The position numbers were made by a program, and so were the translations under genes. Of a DNA stretch of 64,000 nucleotides, positions 17,808 to 26,407 are shown one piece after another (the first letter of the stretch is position 1; each line of letters begins with the position of its first letter). Location of the stretch: the NCBI GenBank assembly GCA_022825895.1, contig JAJDVX010000035.1, forward strand, positions 1 through 64,000, in the 5' to 3' direction. The stretch comes from Chloroflexota bacterium. GTDB taxonomy: Bacteria > Chloroflexota > UBA11872. A model generated the notes under the pieces. The model ran no database searches. It saw only the letters and a list, made by a program, of their open reading frames with translations, and had not been told where the DNA came from.

Positions 17808-18386
17808 GTGTCCGAAGCCATACGCGCTCACCTGCGGGCCCTCGGCGGCCAGGTTGCCGCCCTTTCGCCCGCGGCCGTTGAGCCCCTGGCTTCCGCGGTA
17901 GAAGCCGCCTGGGCCGCGGATCGGACGGTGTTCATTGCCGGGAACGGCGGCAGCGCGGCCACGGCCTCGCACTTTGCGACCGACCTATCCAAGACCACCC
18001 TCGCAGATGCTCCCGGATCACGGGGAATCCGCGCGGTAGCGCTCACGGACAATGCCGGTCTGCTGACCGCCTGGGCCAATGACTTTGCCTACGAGCACGT
18101 CTTCGCCGAGCAACTCCGTAACCTCGCCCGGCACGATGACCTCTTTGTTGCGATAAGCACCAGCGGCGAGTCGAACAACCTCATCAAGGCAGCCGTCACC
18201 GCTGGCGACTGTGGCGTGCATACCGTAGCCATGGCGCCTCCGCGGAGCTCACTGGCTCGCGACGCCGACATCCTGATCCCCATCGAAGGCGAGACCGTCC
18301 AGATCGCGGAGGACTTGCACCACATCGTCTGCCATGCGGTCACGTTGCACATGACGGTCGTCCTCGCCGCGGAAACGACCCGGTGA
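17808..18386 (+). CDS. gmhA: SIS-domain phosphoheptose isomerase-like protein
   Basis: A 192-residue SIS protein of the GmhA/DiaA group. Motifs are FIAGNGGSAATASHFATDL near residues 42-60, ISTSGESNNLIKA for the second phosphate loop, and AEDLHHIVCHAV at the end, where GmhA has its zinc-binding Glu/His. GmhA converts sedoheptulose 7-phosphate to D-glycero-D-manno-heptose 7-phosphate. The assignment is supported by the HddA-type kinase gene 53 bases downstream, which uses that product. DiaA, a replication regulator of the same fold, is the main alternative. The start is GTG. Confidence 0.8.
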   Translation: MSEAIRAHLRALGGQVAALSPAAVEPLASAVEAAWAADRTVFIAGNGGSAATASHFATDLSKTTLADAPGSRGIRAVALTDNAGLLTAWANDFAYEHVFAEQLRNLARHDDLFVAISTSGESNNLIKAAVTAGDCGVHTVAMAPPRSSLARDADILIPIEGETVQIAEDLHHIVCHAVTLHMTVVLAAETTR

Positions 18387-18439
18387 CGTCCGCTGCCGGT
18401 TCCGATTCGAGCGGGCTCGAAAGCTCCCGGTAGCGAACC

Positions 18440-19417
18440 GTGATTGTTACGCAGACACCCCTCCGCCTCAGCTTTTTTGGCGGCGGCACCGATTTCCCTG
18501 ATTACTATCGAGTCGATGGAGGCGCCGTACTCACCACCGCAATTGACAAGTACGTCTACGTCATTGCCAAAGAGCGATTCGACGACGATATCTACATCAA
18601 CTACTCAATCAAGGAAATCGTCCGGTCGGTCGACGAGATTCAGCACGACCTCGTCCGCGAGGCCATGCGCATAACCGGCGTGGACCGCGGCGTGGAGATC
18701 ACCACGCTCGCCGACGTGCCCAGCACCGGAACGGGTCTCGGATCCTCCTCTGCCGTCACCGTCGGTCTGCTGCATACCCTCCACACCTATTGTGGACGGT
18801 TGGTGGACGCTCGGACGCTGGCTGAGCAGGCGTGCCAGATTGAGTTGGATGTCCTGGACCGTCCGATTGGCAAGCAGGACCAGTACATTTCGGCGTTTGG
18901 CGGCCTACGGACCATTGACTTTTTTCCCGACGAAGCCATCGGCGTGAAGCGGATTCGCGCGACCCCCGCCACACTTCGACGTCTCCAGGGCCGGATTCTG
19001 GTGTTTTTTACCGGCCGAACGCGATCGTCGGCCACCATCCTTGATAGCCAGCAGCAGCGCATTGAGCAGTCGCGAACCGACCTCGACCGCCTGAAGGCCT
19101 GCGCCCATGAGGCGCGAGATTTGCTCGTATCCGGCCGGCTGGACGAATTTGGTGAGTTGCTGGACACCGCCTGGCGTCACAAAAAGGCGCTGGCCGAGGG
19201 AGTGTCCGATTTCGCTATCGACGAGCTATACGCGCGCGGCCGCGCCGCCGGAGCCCTGGGTGGGAAGATCGCCGGCGCGGGCGGTGGGGGATTCCTCGTC
19301 TTCTATGTCCCGCCATCGCGGCAGGACGACGTCCGCCGGGCGCTCCACTCGCTGCGTGAACTTCCGATTGCCTTCGATCCTGGCGGCGCCCGCGTCGTGT
19401 TCAACATCCACCGCTAG
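18440..19417 (+). CDS. hddA: GHMP kinase, D-glycero-alpha-D-manno-heptose 7-phosphate kinase-like
   Basis: A 325-residue GHMP kinase. Motifs: TPLRLSFFGGGTDFPDYY at the N-terminus, the ATP loop GTGLGSSSAVTVGLL (about residues 97-111), and IAGAGGGGFLVFY for the third GHMP motif. The FFGGGTD opening is typical of HddA, which phosphorylates the anomeric carbon on the route to GDP-heptose. Start is GTG. It sits between the SIS isomerase and the epimerase with short gaps, so the three are probably co-transcribed and make a nucleotide sugar for surface polysaccharide. The phosphatase GmhB and guanylyltransferase HddC are not in the window. Confidence 0.83.
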   Translation: MIVTQTPLRLSFFGGGTDFPDYYRVDGGAVLTTAIDKYVYVIAKERFDDDIYINYSIKEIVRSVDEIQHDLVREAMRITGVDRGVEITTLADVPSTGTGLGSSSAVTVGLLHTLHTYCGRLVDARTLAEQACQIELDVLDRPIGKQDQYISAFGGLRTIDFFPDEAIGVKRIRATPATLRRLQGRILVFFTGRTRSSATILDSQQQRIEQSRTDLDRLKACAHEARDLLVSGRLDEFGELLDTAWRHKKALAEGVSDFAIDELYARGRAAGALGGKIAGAGGGGFLVFYVPPSRQDDVRRALHSLRELPIAFDPGGARVVFNIHR

Positions 19418-19448
19418 GCGCACTGGCCCTGTCGTGAGCGGCTGACGC

Positions 19449-20567
19449 ATGCACGTCCTCGTGACCGGAGGCGCCGGCTTCATCGGGTCTCACGTCGTAG
19501 ACGCGCTGCTCAGCCGCGGCCATACCGTCGCCGTCCTGGACAGTCTGGTTGCTCGCGTCCACCCGGAACGAACCTGGCCGGACATCCCGCCGGACGTACG
19601 GCGTGTGCGAGGCGATGTGACCGAACGCGACGACTGGCTGGTGGCCCTGGAAGGCGCCGACGCCGTCGTTCACCTCGCTGCCTACCAGGATTACCAGGCC
19701 GATTTCAGCCGATTCGCGCTCGTCAATGACGCGGCGACGGCCCTCCTCTACGAGCTGCTCGTCGAGTTCAGCCTGCCCGTCCGCCGGGTCGTCGTCGCCA
19801 GCTCCCAGGCCGTCTACGGTGAGGGCGCCTACGAATGCGCGAACCACGGGCGGCAATACCCGCCGCCTCGGTCCCTGGCACAGCTGACCCGTGGCGCCTG
19901 GGACCCGGCATGTTCAGCCTGTGAAGCGCCGCTCGAGCCGACCGCCTCGTCTGAAGATCGTCCGGCGCCCACCAATGCCTACGGCATCTCCAAGCTGGCC
20001 ACCGAGTCCTACGCGCTCACCTTGGGCGCCCGTCATGGCATCCCCACCTCGGCCCTCCGCTTCAGCATCATCCAGGGACCCCGCCAGAGCCCGGCCAACG
20101 CCTATTCCGGCGTGTTGCGCGCCTTTGTTGGGCACATCCGGCACGGTCGGCGGCCCGTGGTGTTTGAGGACGGCCTGCAACAGCGCGATTACACCCATAT
20201 CCGCGATGCAGTGACCGCCGTCGAGCTTGTATTGGAGCATCCCGATGCCGTTGGCCAGGCCTTCAACGTCGGCGGCGGCCGGGTCACAACCGTGCTCGAA
20301 TACGCCAATGCCGTGCTCTCGGCCATGGGCGCCGACATTCAACCCGATGTGAGCGGACGTTATCGACTTGGCGACACCCGGCACGTCTGGTCCGACACCG
20401 CGCGAATCCGCGACCTGGGCTGGCGACCGACCGGAACGCTCCACGACATCATCCGCGACTACCTGGCCTGGACCGCCGACGCACCCGAAGGCGAAGACTG
20501 GACTGCCCGAGCCCTCGCGGGCATGGAAGCCAGCGGCGTGGTGCGCCAGGTCGCGCAGGCCGACTGA
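19449..20567 (+). CDS. NAD-dependent epimerase, dTDP-L-rhamnose 4-epimerase-like
   Basis: Extended SDR of 372 residues: Rossmann motif GGAGFIGSH (7-15), Ser in VASSQAVYG and the YGISK catalytic pair (Tyr178, Lys182). Between them is an insertion with Cys130, His133, Cys155 and Cys158 (YECANHG ... DPACSACEAPLEP), the zinc-ribbon-like insert I associate with dTDP-L-rhamnose 4-epimerases, which form dTDP-6-deoxy-L-talose. It ends the sugar operon, 31 bases after the kinase gene. If the assignment is right, the operon mixes heptose and deoxyhexose chemistry; alternatively the enzyme acts on an NDP-heptose. Confidence 0.8.
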   Translation: MHVLVTGGAGFIGSHVVDALLSRGHTVAVLDSLVARVHPERTWPDIPPDVRRVRGDVTERDDWLVALEGADAVVHLAAYQDYQADFSRFALVNDAATALLYELLVEFSLPVRRVVVASSQAVYGEGAYECANHGRQYPPPRSLAQLTRGAWDPACSACEAPLEPTASSEDRPAPTNAYGISKLATESYALTLGARHGIPTSALRFSIIQGPRQSPANAYSGVLRAFVGHIRHGRRPVVFEDGLQQRDYTHIRDAVTAVELVLEHPDAVGQAFNVGGGRVTTVLEYANAVLSAMGADIQPDVSGRYRLGDTRHVWSDTARIRDLGWRPTGTLHDIIRDYLAWTADAPEGEDWTARALAGMEASGVVRQVAQAD

Positions 20568-20627
20568 TCGAACGTTCCGGCCAGGATCTCTTCAACAGCC
20601 GCAGCTTCTGAGCGAAGCTACCCCCCG

Positions 20628-21767
20628 TTACGAACGAACGGCCGCCGAATCCTCGTCGATCGGCACCGGCAACTCCTGCCCCGCATCCGACGGATACCGT
20701 AGAAACAGCTCGCCCCACGGCCCTTGCAGCGCCTGCCGAACCCGTCCGCGCCCAATTGCGTTGTACCAGTAGACGTCGTGATACAGCCGCGACGCCGCAT
20801 ACGACCAGGGCGCGATCACCGTCCGCAGCAACATCTTCTCCAGCCGCTTCAGCGGCCCCCAGTAGATCGCCTTCTGGCCGCGGCTCGCGAACGTGTCTTG
20901 CCGCGCCGCCACCTGCCACCGCACCTCGTCGATGTCCGCGCCCACAACCTCGATGTCACGGGCATCCGCCGTCCCCAGCTCGTCCTCATGCGCCATCCGC
21001 AGGAACGGAATCTCGAATGGATCCAGCCCCATCAACCGCGCAATCGTCGCGTCCACGGCCACTTGGTCTGCCCCGGCTACCAGGAGCCCGCGTTCCTGCA
21101 CTCGCATACAGCGCGGTCCCGCGCCGTCGCCCGTAAACGTGCCGTCCACCACGGCAAACACACCCGGATGAATCTCCTGCTGGATCATCAACAGGTCCAC
21201 CAGCGTTTCGTGAATCGTCGCGTGGCAGTAGTGCCGTTTCTCGAACAGCAACCCGCCAAACGCGTTCTTCATTGCGCCCGTGATCGTGGTGAACACGTGC
21301 GTCTTCACGGTCGGTAGGTGAATGATGTTGGCGCCGATCAGTCGCCGCGGAATCCGCACGCCTTCCGGATAAACCTCGTGCAGCGTCCGCAACCGCCCGC
21401 GCGGTTCATACCGAACCCACGCGTCGTCCTCGTACAGGTGCACGTTGCGCAGACCGTGCGCTGTCACCACCGGCAAATGCTTGTTCCGGCGCTCGCCCAC
21501 GTGCGCGCTCACGGTCACCGTTCGATTGTGCGCGGCGAACAGCGACTCGGCCGCGTACCCATCGGCTCGCAGCTTCCGGATCACGCCGTCCAACTGCCAC
21601 GGCGTGGTGGAGCAGGCCGGGTACCAGTGATGCCACGAGACGTTGATCTTCAGCGCAGTCTCCGCACCGTGATCCAACGCGGACTGGGAGCCGGCTGCAT
21701 CCATCGCCTGGGCCACGTCGTCCAGCACGCCTTCCGGCGTGGTCCGAATCAGCGCGACGCGAGCCAT
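20628..21767 (-). CDS. DUF362 domain-containing protein
   Basis: A 379-residue DUF362 protein. Recognisable blocks are ALKINVSWHHWYP near the N-terminus, IIHLPTVKTHVFTTITGAMKNAFGGL in the middle, and the VDGTFTGDGAGP loop followed by AVDATIARLMGL. Family members often carry 4Fe-4S clusters, but no ferredoxin-like Cys motif is present; only isolated Cys residues occur. Biochemical role unknown. It is convergent with the sugar operon and divergent from the Gfo/Idh gene. Confidence 0.8.
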   Translation of the reverse strand: MARVALIRTTPEGVLDDVAQAMDAAGSQSALDHGAETALKINVSWHHWYPACSTTPWQLDGVIRKLRADGYAAESLFAAHNRTVTVSAHVGERRNKHLPVVTAHGLRNVHLYEDDAWVRYEPRGRLRTLHEVYPEGVRIPRRLIGANIIHLPTVKTHVFTTITGAMKNAFGGLLFEKRHYCHATIHETLVDLLMIQQEIHPGVFAVVDGTFTGDGAGPRCMRVQERGLLVAGADQVAVDATIARLMGLDPFEIPFLRMAHEDELGTADARDIEVVGADIDEVRWQVAARQDTFASRGQKAIYWGPLKRLEKMLLRTVIAPWSYAASRLYHDVYWYNAIGRGRVRQALQGPWGELFLRYPSDAGQELPVPIDEDSAAVRS

Positions 21768-21898
21768 TCAGGCCTGTCCGGGTTGCAGCGGAGACGTTCG
21801 ATCTTACGTTCCGGCGACTAGTACCGAACCGGCGCGCGCCGGTCCCTGACGCTCAGGCATGATGCCCCCGTCCACCGCGCCAAGCTCCGGAGTCTGTC

Positions 21899-23038
21899 AT
21901 GCCGTCCTACCGCGCCGCCGCCATCGCCGATTCCACGCTCGAACGAGCCTACGGCCATGCCATCCACAAGGCCTTTTACGAGATTCCCAACGTCGAAGTC
22001 ACGGCCCTGGCCGACCCCCTGGCCGAGCCCCGCGCCGAGCGCGCGGCCGAAATCGGCAACCCGAAGCAGTACGACGACTACCGCGACATGCTCGCGGCCG
22101 AATCCCCCGACCTCGTCGCCATCTGCCCCCACCACTTCAAGCACCATGGCCGCTGGCTGCTCGATGTCATCGAGTCCGGCGCCAGGGGCATCTACATCGA
22201 GAAACCCATCACGGCCAGCCTCGACGAAGCCGATGCCGTGCTCGAGGCGGCCGACGCCGCCGGTACCAAGATCGCCGTCGCCCACCAGAACCGCTATCGG
22301 CCGGGCACCCACCGCGTGGCTGAACTCGTTCAGTCGGGCGCCATCGGCACCCTTCGCTACATGCACGCCGTCGGCAAGTGCGACCAGCGCGGCGGGACCC
22401 ATGACCTCCGCGTCCTCGGCACCCACGTCCTCGATGCGCTTCGTTACATCGCCGGCGACGTGGCCTGGGCTACGGGCCACATGCAGATCGACGGGCGTGA
22501 CGTGACGGTCGACGACGTGTTTGACGGTCCCGAAGGCCTGGGCCAGATGGCCGGCGACGCCCTGACTGGCTACTTCGCGTTCGAATCCGGCGCGATCGCC
22601 CGGTTCGACTCCTATACCCGCCCCGCTGGCGGCCCGTCCCCCTGGTTCGGTTACGAGCTGTGGGGCACGGAAGGCGGAATCTCCGTTCGAGACGCGGGCC
22701 GCACGATCCTCCACTATCCCGCGCCCGCAAACCTGCCGGGCGACTCCACCCTCGCCTGGGAACCGGTCGACGTAGCCGACCTCGCCTACCCGGACGGCAG
22801 GCCCGCCAGCGATGCCCAGTTGCTGGACGCCCTCAATCGACATGCGGCAGTTGACATAATCCAATGCATTGAGAGCGACGCCGAACCGGTCTCCAGCGCC
22901 CGCCAGGCCACGGCAGCCTTGGAAATGGTCATGGCCATCCTCGAAGGCCACCGCACCGGAGCCCGAGTACCGTTCCCCATGCAGACCCGCGCCAATCCCC
23001 TGGCGGAGTGGCAGCGACAAGCGGGATCCAATCGCTGA
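21899..23038 (+). CDS. Gfo/Idh/MocA family oxidoreductase
   Basis: NAD(P)-dependent sugar or inositol dehydrogenase of 379 residues. The N-terminal Rossmann half has ALADPLAEPRAERAAEIG and the conserved EKPI(T) at about residue 101, where Lys is the usual catalytic residue. The C-terminal beta-sheet domain includes GGTHDLRVLGTHVLDALRYI, with the His expected near the substrate. It starts a plus-strand run with an SGNH hydrolase and a sugar isomerase, which suggests catabolism of an esterified or modified carbohydrate. The expected GxGxxG is degenerate at the N-terminus, which begins MPSYRAAAIADS, so cofactor preference is uncertain. Confidence 0.85.
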   Translation: MPSYRAAAIADSTLERAYGHAIHKAFYEIPNVEVTALADPLAEPRAERAAEIGNPKQYDDYRDMLAAESPDLVAICPHHFKHHGRWLLDVIESGARGIYIEKPITASLDEADAVLEAADAAGTKIAVAHQNRYRPGTHRVAELVQSGAIGTLRYMHAVGKCDQRGGTHDLRVLGTHVLDALRYIAGDVAWATGHMQIDGRDVTVDDVFDGPEGLGQMAGDALTGYFAFESGAIARFDSYTRPAGGPSPWFGYELWGTEGGISVRDAGRTILHYPAPANLPGDSTLAWEPVDVADLAYPDGRPASDAQLLDALNRHAAVDIIQCIESDAEPVSSARQATAALEMVMAILEGHRTGARVPFPMQTRANPLAEWQRQAGSNR

Positions 23039-23123
23039 GACGCGATCCACGCATGAGCCGCGACAACCCGGCGGCCCGTGTGTTTCGCAGCGCGGCGCTC
23101 GAAGGTCCGCGAGGCTGCGTACC

Positions 23124-24149
23124 ATGACCGGCATGCGCTGGTTGGACGCCCTGGCCCCTCAGTTGGAATACCGCGGCCTCGTCGGCGAACGCCGCGCCTT
23201 GCTCCATCGTGTGCCGGTCAGTTGGCGCGAACGCCTGCCGGCGGACACCTGGATGCGTCTCTGCGCCGCGTCGGGCGTGCGCGTCGCCTTTCGCACCGAC
23301 AGCCCCACCATCGCCGTTCGCGCCGAGTGGTTGTCCCGGCAAACCAACCGCGCCAACGCCGAAATCGACCTCTACCAGAACGGCGAGTTCTACGGCCAAC
23401 TGCGTAGCCAGGACCTCGGCGCCGCCGAGGGTGTGATCTACGACGGGCCCGCCCGCGACCGCTGCGTCGAGCTCTATATGCCCCCCTACGGCGAAGTCAG
23501 GTTTGCCGGCGTCGGCGTGGCCGAAGACGCCCGCCTGCTGCCGCCGCCGCCGCTTGACGGTCCGCGGCTGCTGTTCTACGGAGATTCCATCACCCACGGC
23601 AGCACCACCGTGCGGCCGGGCACGACCTATCCGGCCCGCATCGCTCGCAGCCTTGGCGTCGACTTCGTCAACCTGGGCGTCGGCGGCTCGGCCCGCGGCG
23701 AACCGGCCATGGCCGAGATCGCCGCCTCGCTGCGCGCCGACGTCATCGTGCTGGCCTACGGCGTCAACACCTTCGGCTCCAGTTACGAAGAGCCGCGCGC
23801 CTTCGAACGCACCTACGACACCTTCCTGGCCATCCTCCGCTGGCATCAGCCGGAGGTGCCCATCCTCATGGTCACGCCCCTCTTCCACACCTCCGAGTTC
23901 GAGCAGACCACCCGCGGCGGCGCCAAGCTCGAGGAGTACCGCCGCGTCATTCGCGAAGTCGTCTACCGCCGCCAGAGCTTCGGCGACGCCAACCTCATCC
24001 TGCTGGAAGGCCACGGCCTCATCGGCCCCGGCCAGGGCGACCTGCTGGCCGACCACGTCCACCCCAACGACGCCGGCTTTGCCGCAATGGCCGACGGCCT
24101 CGGCGCCCAGATCCAGCGTGTCCTCAGCCTAACCATCGGCCAGGAGTGA
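23124..24149 (+). CDS. SGNH/GDSL-family hydrolase
   Basis: A 341-residue esterase with two parts. Residues about 20-140 form a beta-sandwich of the kind found before carbohydrate-esterase SGNH domains; the SGNH domain follows. Block I is FYGDSITHG with Ser155, block II GVGGSARGE supplies Gly, block III LAYGVNTFG supplies Asn, and block V has Asp310 and His313 in DHVHPNDAG. All four catalytic positions are present. No secretion signal is seen. An ATG three codons later is an alternative start. The likely role is deacetylation or de-esterification of a carbohydrate handled by the flanking oxidoreductase and isomerase. Confidence 0.85.
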   Translation: MTGMRWLDALAPQLEYRGLVGERRALLHRVPVSWRERLPADTWMRLCAASGVRVAFRTDSPTIAVRAEWLSRQTNRANAEIDLYQNGEFYGQLRSQDLGAAEGVIYDGPARDRCVELYMPPYGEVRFAGVGVAEDARLLPPPPLDGPRLLFYGDSITHGSTTVRPGTTYPARIARSLGVDFVNLGVGGSARGEPAMAEIAASLRADVIVLAYGVNTFGSSYEEPRAFERTYDTFLAILRWHQPEVPILMVTPLFHTSEFEQTTRGGAKLEEYRRVIREVVYRRQSFGDANLILLEGHGLIGPGQGDLLADHVHPNDAGFAAMADGLGAQIQRVLSLTIGQE

Positions 24150-24263
24150 CGGGGTTACCTGTGTTGGAATTAACTCTGGGCCAGCCCTGCCACGGGTGGC
24201 CGTTCGACCCACTCGCCCCGCCGCCCTACGCTTAGCCCGCCGATCCCCCCGGAAACGCTGCCC

Positions 24264-25097
24264 ATGCTGCGGCTCAGCATCCTCACCCTGTCGTACCGCC
24301 AGGCCTTCGACGATGGCCGGATGGACCTGATGAGCTTCCTGGACACCTGTCGCGAACTGAGCGTGGAGGGCGTCGATCTCCACGACTCCGCGTTCCCCGC
24401 CGTGGACCGGGCCTCGCTCTTGGCCGTCAAGCGCGACTGCCTGGACCGCGGGTTGGACATTCCCTGTATCGCCATCTCCAACAACTTCGCTCGCCCCGCT
24501 GACGACCTGGCCGCCGACGTCCAGCGCACCAAGACCTGGATCGAACGCGCCGCCCTGCTTGGCGCGCCCCAGGTCCGCGTCTTCAGTGGGAAGCCGTTTT
24601 CCGAGGACGACCGCGCCGCCTCGTGGGACCGGTGTGCCGACGCCCTGCGCGAGTGCGCCGAATTCGGCGCCGAGATCGGCGTGGTCGTCTCGCTCCAAAA
24701 TCACAACCACAACCAGATCGCCCCCGATGGCGAAGACGTCCTGCGCCTGATCCGCCAGGTCGACCATCCCAACCTCGGGCATGTGCTCGACACCGGCCAG
24801 TACGCCGGGTCCCCCGGCGCCTCCGGCTTCGCAGACGACGAGCAGCGTGAGCGCCACGACTACCTGAACAGCATTGCCCTCACCGCGCCGCTGGCCACCG
24901 CGGTCCGCGCCAAGCTCTACCGCATCGCCACCGGCCGGGAAGAGTCGCTGGACTACGACACCATCTTCCAAACCATCCGCGGCGTTCGCTACAACGGCTG
25001 GATCAGCCTGGTCTACGAAGGCCGCGACGATCCCATCGAGGTCATCCCGCTCGGGGTTCGCTATCTCCGCGAGTATCTCCCGGCAGCGTCCACGTAG
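24264..25097 (+). CDS. sugar phosphate isomerase/epimerase family protein
   Basis: A 277-residue TIM-barrel of the xylose-isomerase-like superfamily (AP endonuclease 2 fold). The barrel order is visible: LRLSILTLSYR at strand 1, SVEGVDLHDSAFP at strand 2, LGAPQVRVFSG at strand 4, VVVSLQNHNHNQI with its metal His/Asn, and NLGHVLDTGQYAG with a metal Asp. The C-terminal YNGWISLVYEGRDD supplies the last acidic ligand. It probably isomerises or epimerises a sugar or inositol derivative in the pathway of the two genes upstream. Confidence 0.83.
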   Translation: MLRLSILTLSYRQAFDDGRMDLMSFLDTCRELSVEGVDLHDSAFPAVDRASLLAVKRDCLDRGLDIPCIAISNNFARPADDLAADVQRTKTWIERAALLGAPQVRVFSGKPFSEDDRAASWDRCADALRECAEFGAEIGVVVSLQNHNHNQIAPDGEDVLRLIRQVDHPNLGHVLDTGQYAGSPGASGFADDEQRERHDYLNSIALTAPLATAVRAKLYRIATGREESLDYDTIFQTIRGVRYNGWISLVYEGRDDPIEVIPLGVRYLREYLPAAST

Positions 25098-25145
25098 GGC
25101 CGTAAGCTCGCGCCTCGCGGGAGTGTCCGCGGCGCCCAATGCAAC

Positions 25146-25982
25146 TCAATACGTAGTTGCGGTTGGCTCCCCGGGAAAACCCCTGGGCGATGCGTTGCGG
25201 TGACCCGGCATCGGCCAGCCCTGACCGCCCATCGTTCGGTACTCGCCGGCCTTGCCGCAAAGCCAGAAGAACATCTCGGCCGCATCCACGGTGTCCCTGA
25301 ACTGCTGCCGCATCCCTCGCCGCGTGAACGTGTAGTCGGCCAGGGCGAAGTCGAAGTCCGGCTCAATCACCCAGTCGCGGATCGGCGGCGCCGTGCGCCA
25401 GTAGTTGTACTTGAGGAGGTTGCGAGTCCCCCGCGCCGTCGACACGGAACGGCGGTGCCAGATGGAATAGACGGTCAGGAAGATCGAGCCGGCGGATGCG
25501 ACGGTCTTGACGCCGTGTCGCAGGTTCCCGTAATGCCCCATCAGGCTGGAATGCTGAAACAGGAAGTGCGAACCGGGGAGCACTTCCGTCGGCCCCATGT
25601 CGGCGGTGCATGCCTCGGGGTAGTAGAAGACCTGCAGGTAGTGCAGCGCGGGTCCATAGCGTGACCCGCCGTCGCGATGCCAGCCTTGCGCCGGCGCCGG
25701 CATGTGCACGCGGTGATTGCTCATCAGAACGGGCGTCTCGAACCCCGCGCCCAGCAGCGAGCGCACCGCGCCGCCGGCTGCGGGATTGAGGATCACGTTC
25801 TCGACAAACCAGTCCTCGGCCAGGATGTCGGTCGGCTCGAGGGAGGGGTTGTTGTCGACGAAGTCGACCGTCTGGCGGTTGATCTCCGCCGGCACGACGC
25901 CGTCGAGCAGCAGGTAGCCGCGTTTGCAGAAGTCCAGGACCTCGGTGTCCGTCAGGGTGGGCGCGACGTGCGAGGTGTCCAT
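25146..25982 (-). CDS. phytanoyl-CoA dioxygenase (PhyH) family protein
   Basis: Fe(II)/2-oxoglutarate-dependent oxygenase of 278 residues. The facial triad is visible as His102 and Asp104 in WHRDGG and His176 in SIWHRRS, and Arg187 is placed to bind 2-oxoglutarate. The substrate of this bacterial branch is unknown; many members are not phytanoyl-CoA hydroxylases. The ATG shares its A with the TGA of the upstream 124-residue gene (TGATG), so the pair is translationally coupled. The longer frame through the upstream gene is a shadow. Confidence 0.88.
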   Translation of the reverse strand: MDTSHVAPTLTDTEVLDFCKRGYLLLDGVVPAEINRQTVDFVDNNPSLEPTDILAEDWFVENVILNPAAGGAVRSLLGAGFETPVLMSNHRVHMPAPAQGWHRDGGSRYGPALHYLQVFYYPEACTADMGPTEVLPGSHFLFQHSSLMGHYGNLRHGVKTVASAGSIFLTVYSIWHRRSVSTARGTRNLLKYNYWRTAPPIRDWVIEPDFDFALADYTFTRRGMRQQFRDTVDAAEMFFWLCGKAGEYRTMGGQGWPMPGHRNASPRGFPGEPTATTY

Positions 25983-26356
25983 CAGGCGCTCCGGATCTTC
26001 TCGAGTACGAACTCGGCCCCGTAGGCGTAGGTTCGGGACTCGTCGAGCAGCAGGGCGAGATTGGGGAACTCGATGATGCGCCAGCCGTCGCGGATCGCAT
26101 CCAGGACCGTCTGGTACGGCCACTCGTCGGGATCGTCCGCGCCGTCCGAGAGCTCGCCATCGGTGACCATGCGCATGCCAATCACCTGGGTGTCCAACGC
26201 CGTGCCGGCCGCTTGCAGGTACAGCAGATCTTGTCGCGCGTTGCACGCGGACCTCAGTTCCTCCCGAATGGCCGCGAGCGTGGACTCCTGCAACGTTCCG
26301 GCGCGCAACTCGGCGATTCCCTGATCGAGCTTTGTCGCGATGGCTTCGAGCGACAT
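25982..26356 (-). CDS. hypothetical protein coupled to PhyH
   Basis: A 124-residue protein I do not recognise. It is acidic, with a helical N-terminal half (TKLDQGIAELRAG ... LAAIREELRSACNARQDLL) and a C-terminal half rich in Tyr/Trp (DEWPYQTVLDAIRDGWRIIEFP). No signal peptide, membrane segment or metal-binding Cys/His cluster is seen. Its stop overlaps the PhyH start by one base, implying matched production; a partner or activity-modifying role is an inference from that coupling only. Confidence 0.7.
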   Translation of the reverse strand: MSLEAIATKLDQGIAELRAGTLQESTLAAIREELRSACNARQDLLYLQAAGTALDTQVIGMRMVTDGELSDGADDPDEWPYQTVLDAIRDGWRIIEFPNLALLLDESRTYAYGAEFVLEKIRSA

Positions 26357-26407
26357 GGTGGTGCATCCGGCGCCTGCCGCCGGATTATCGGCTACCCGTC
26401 GCGGGCG

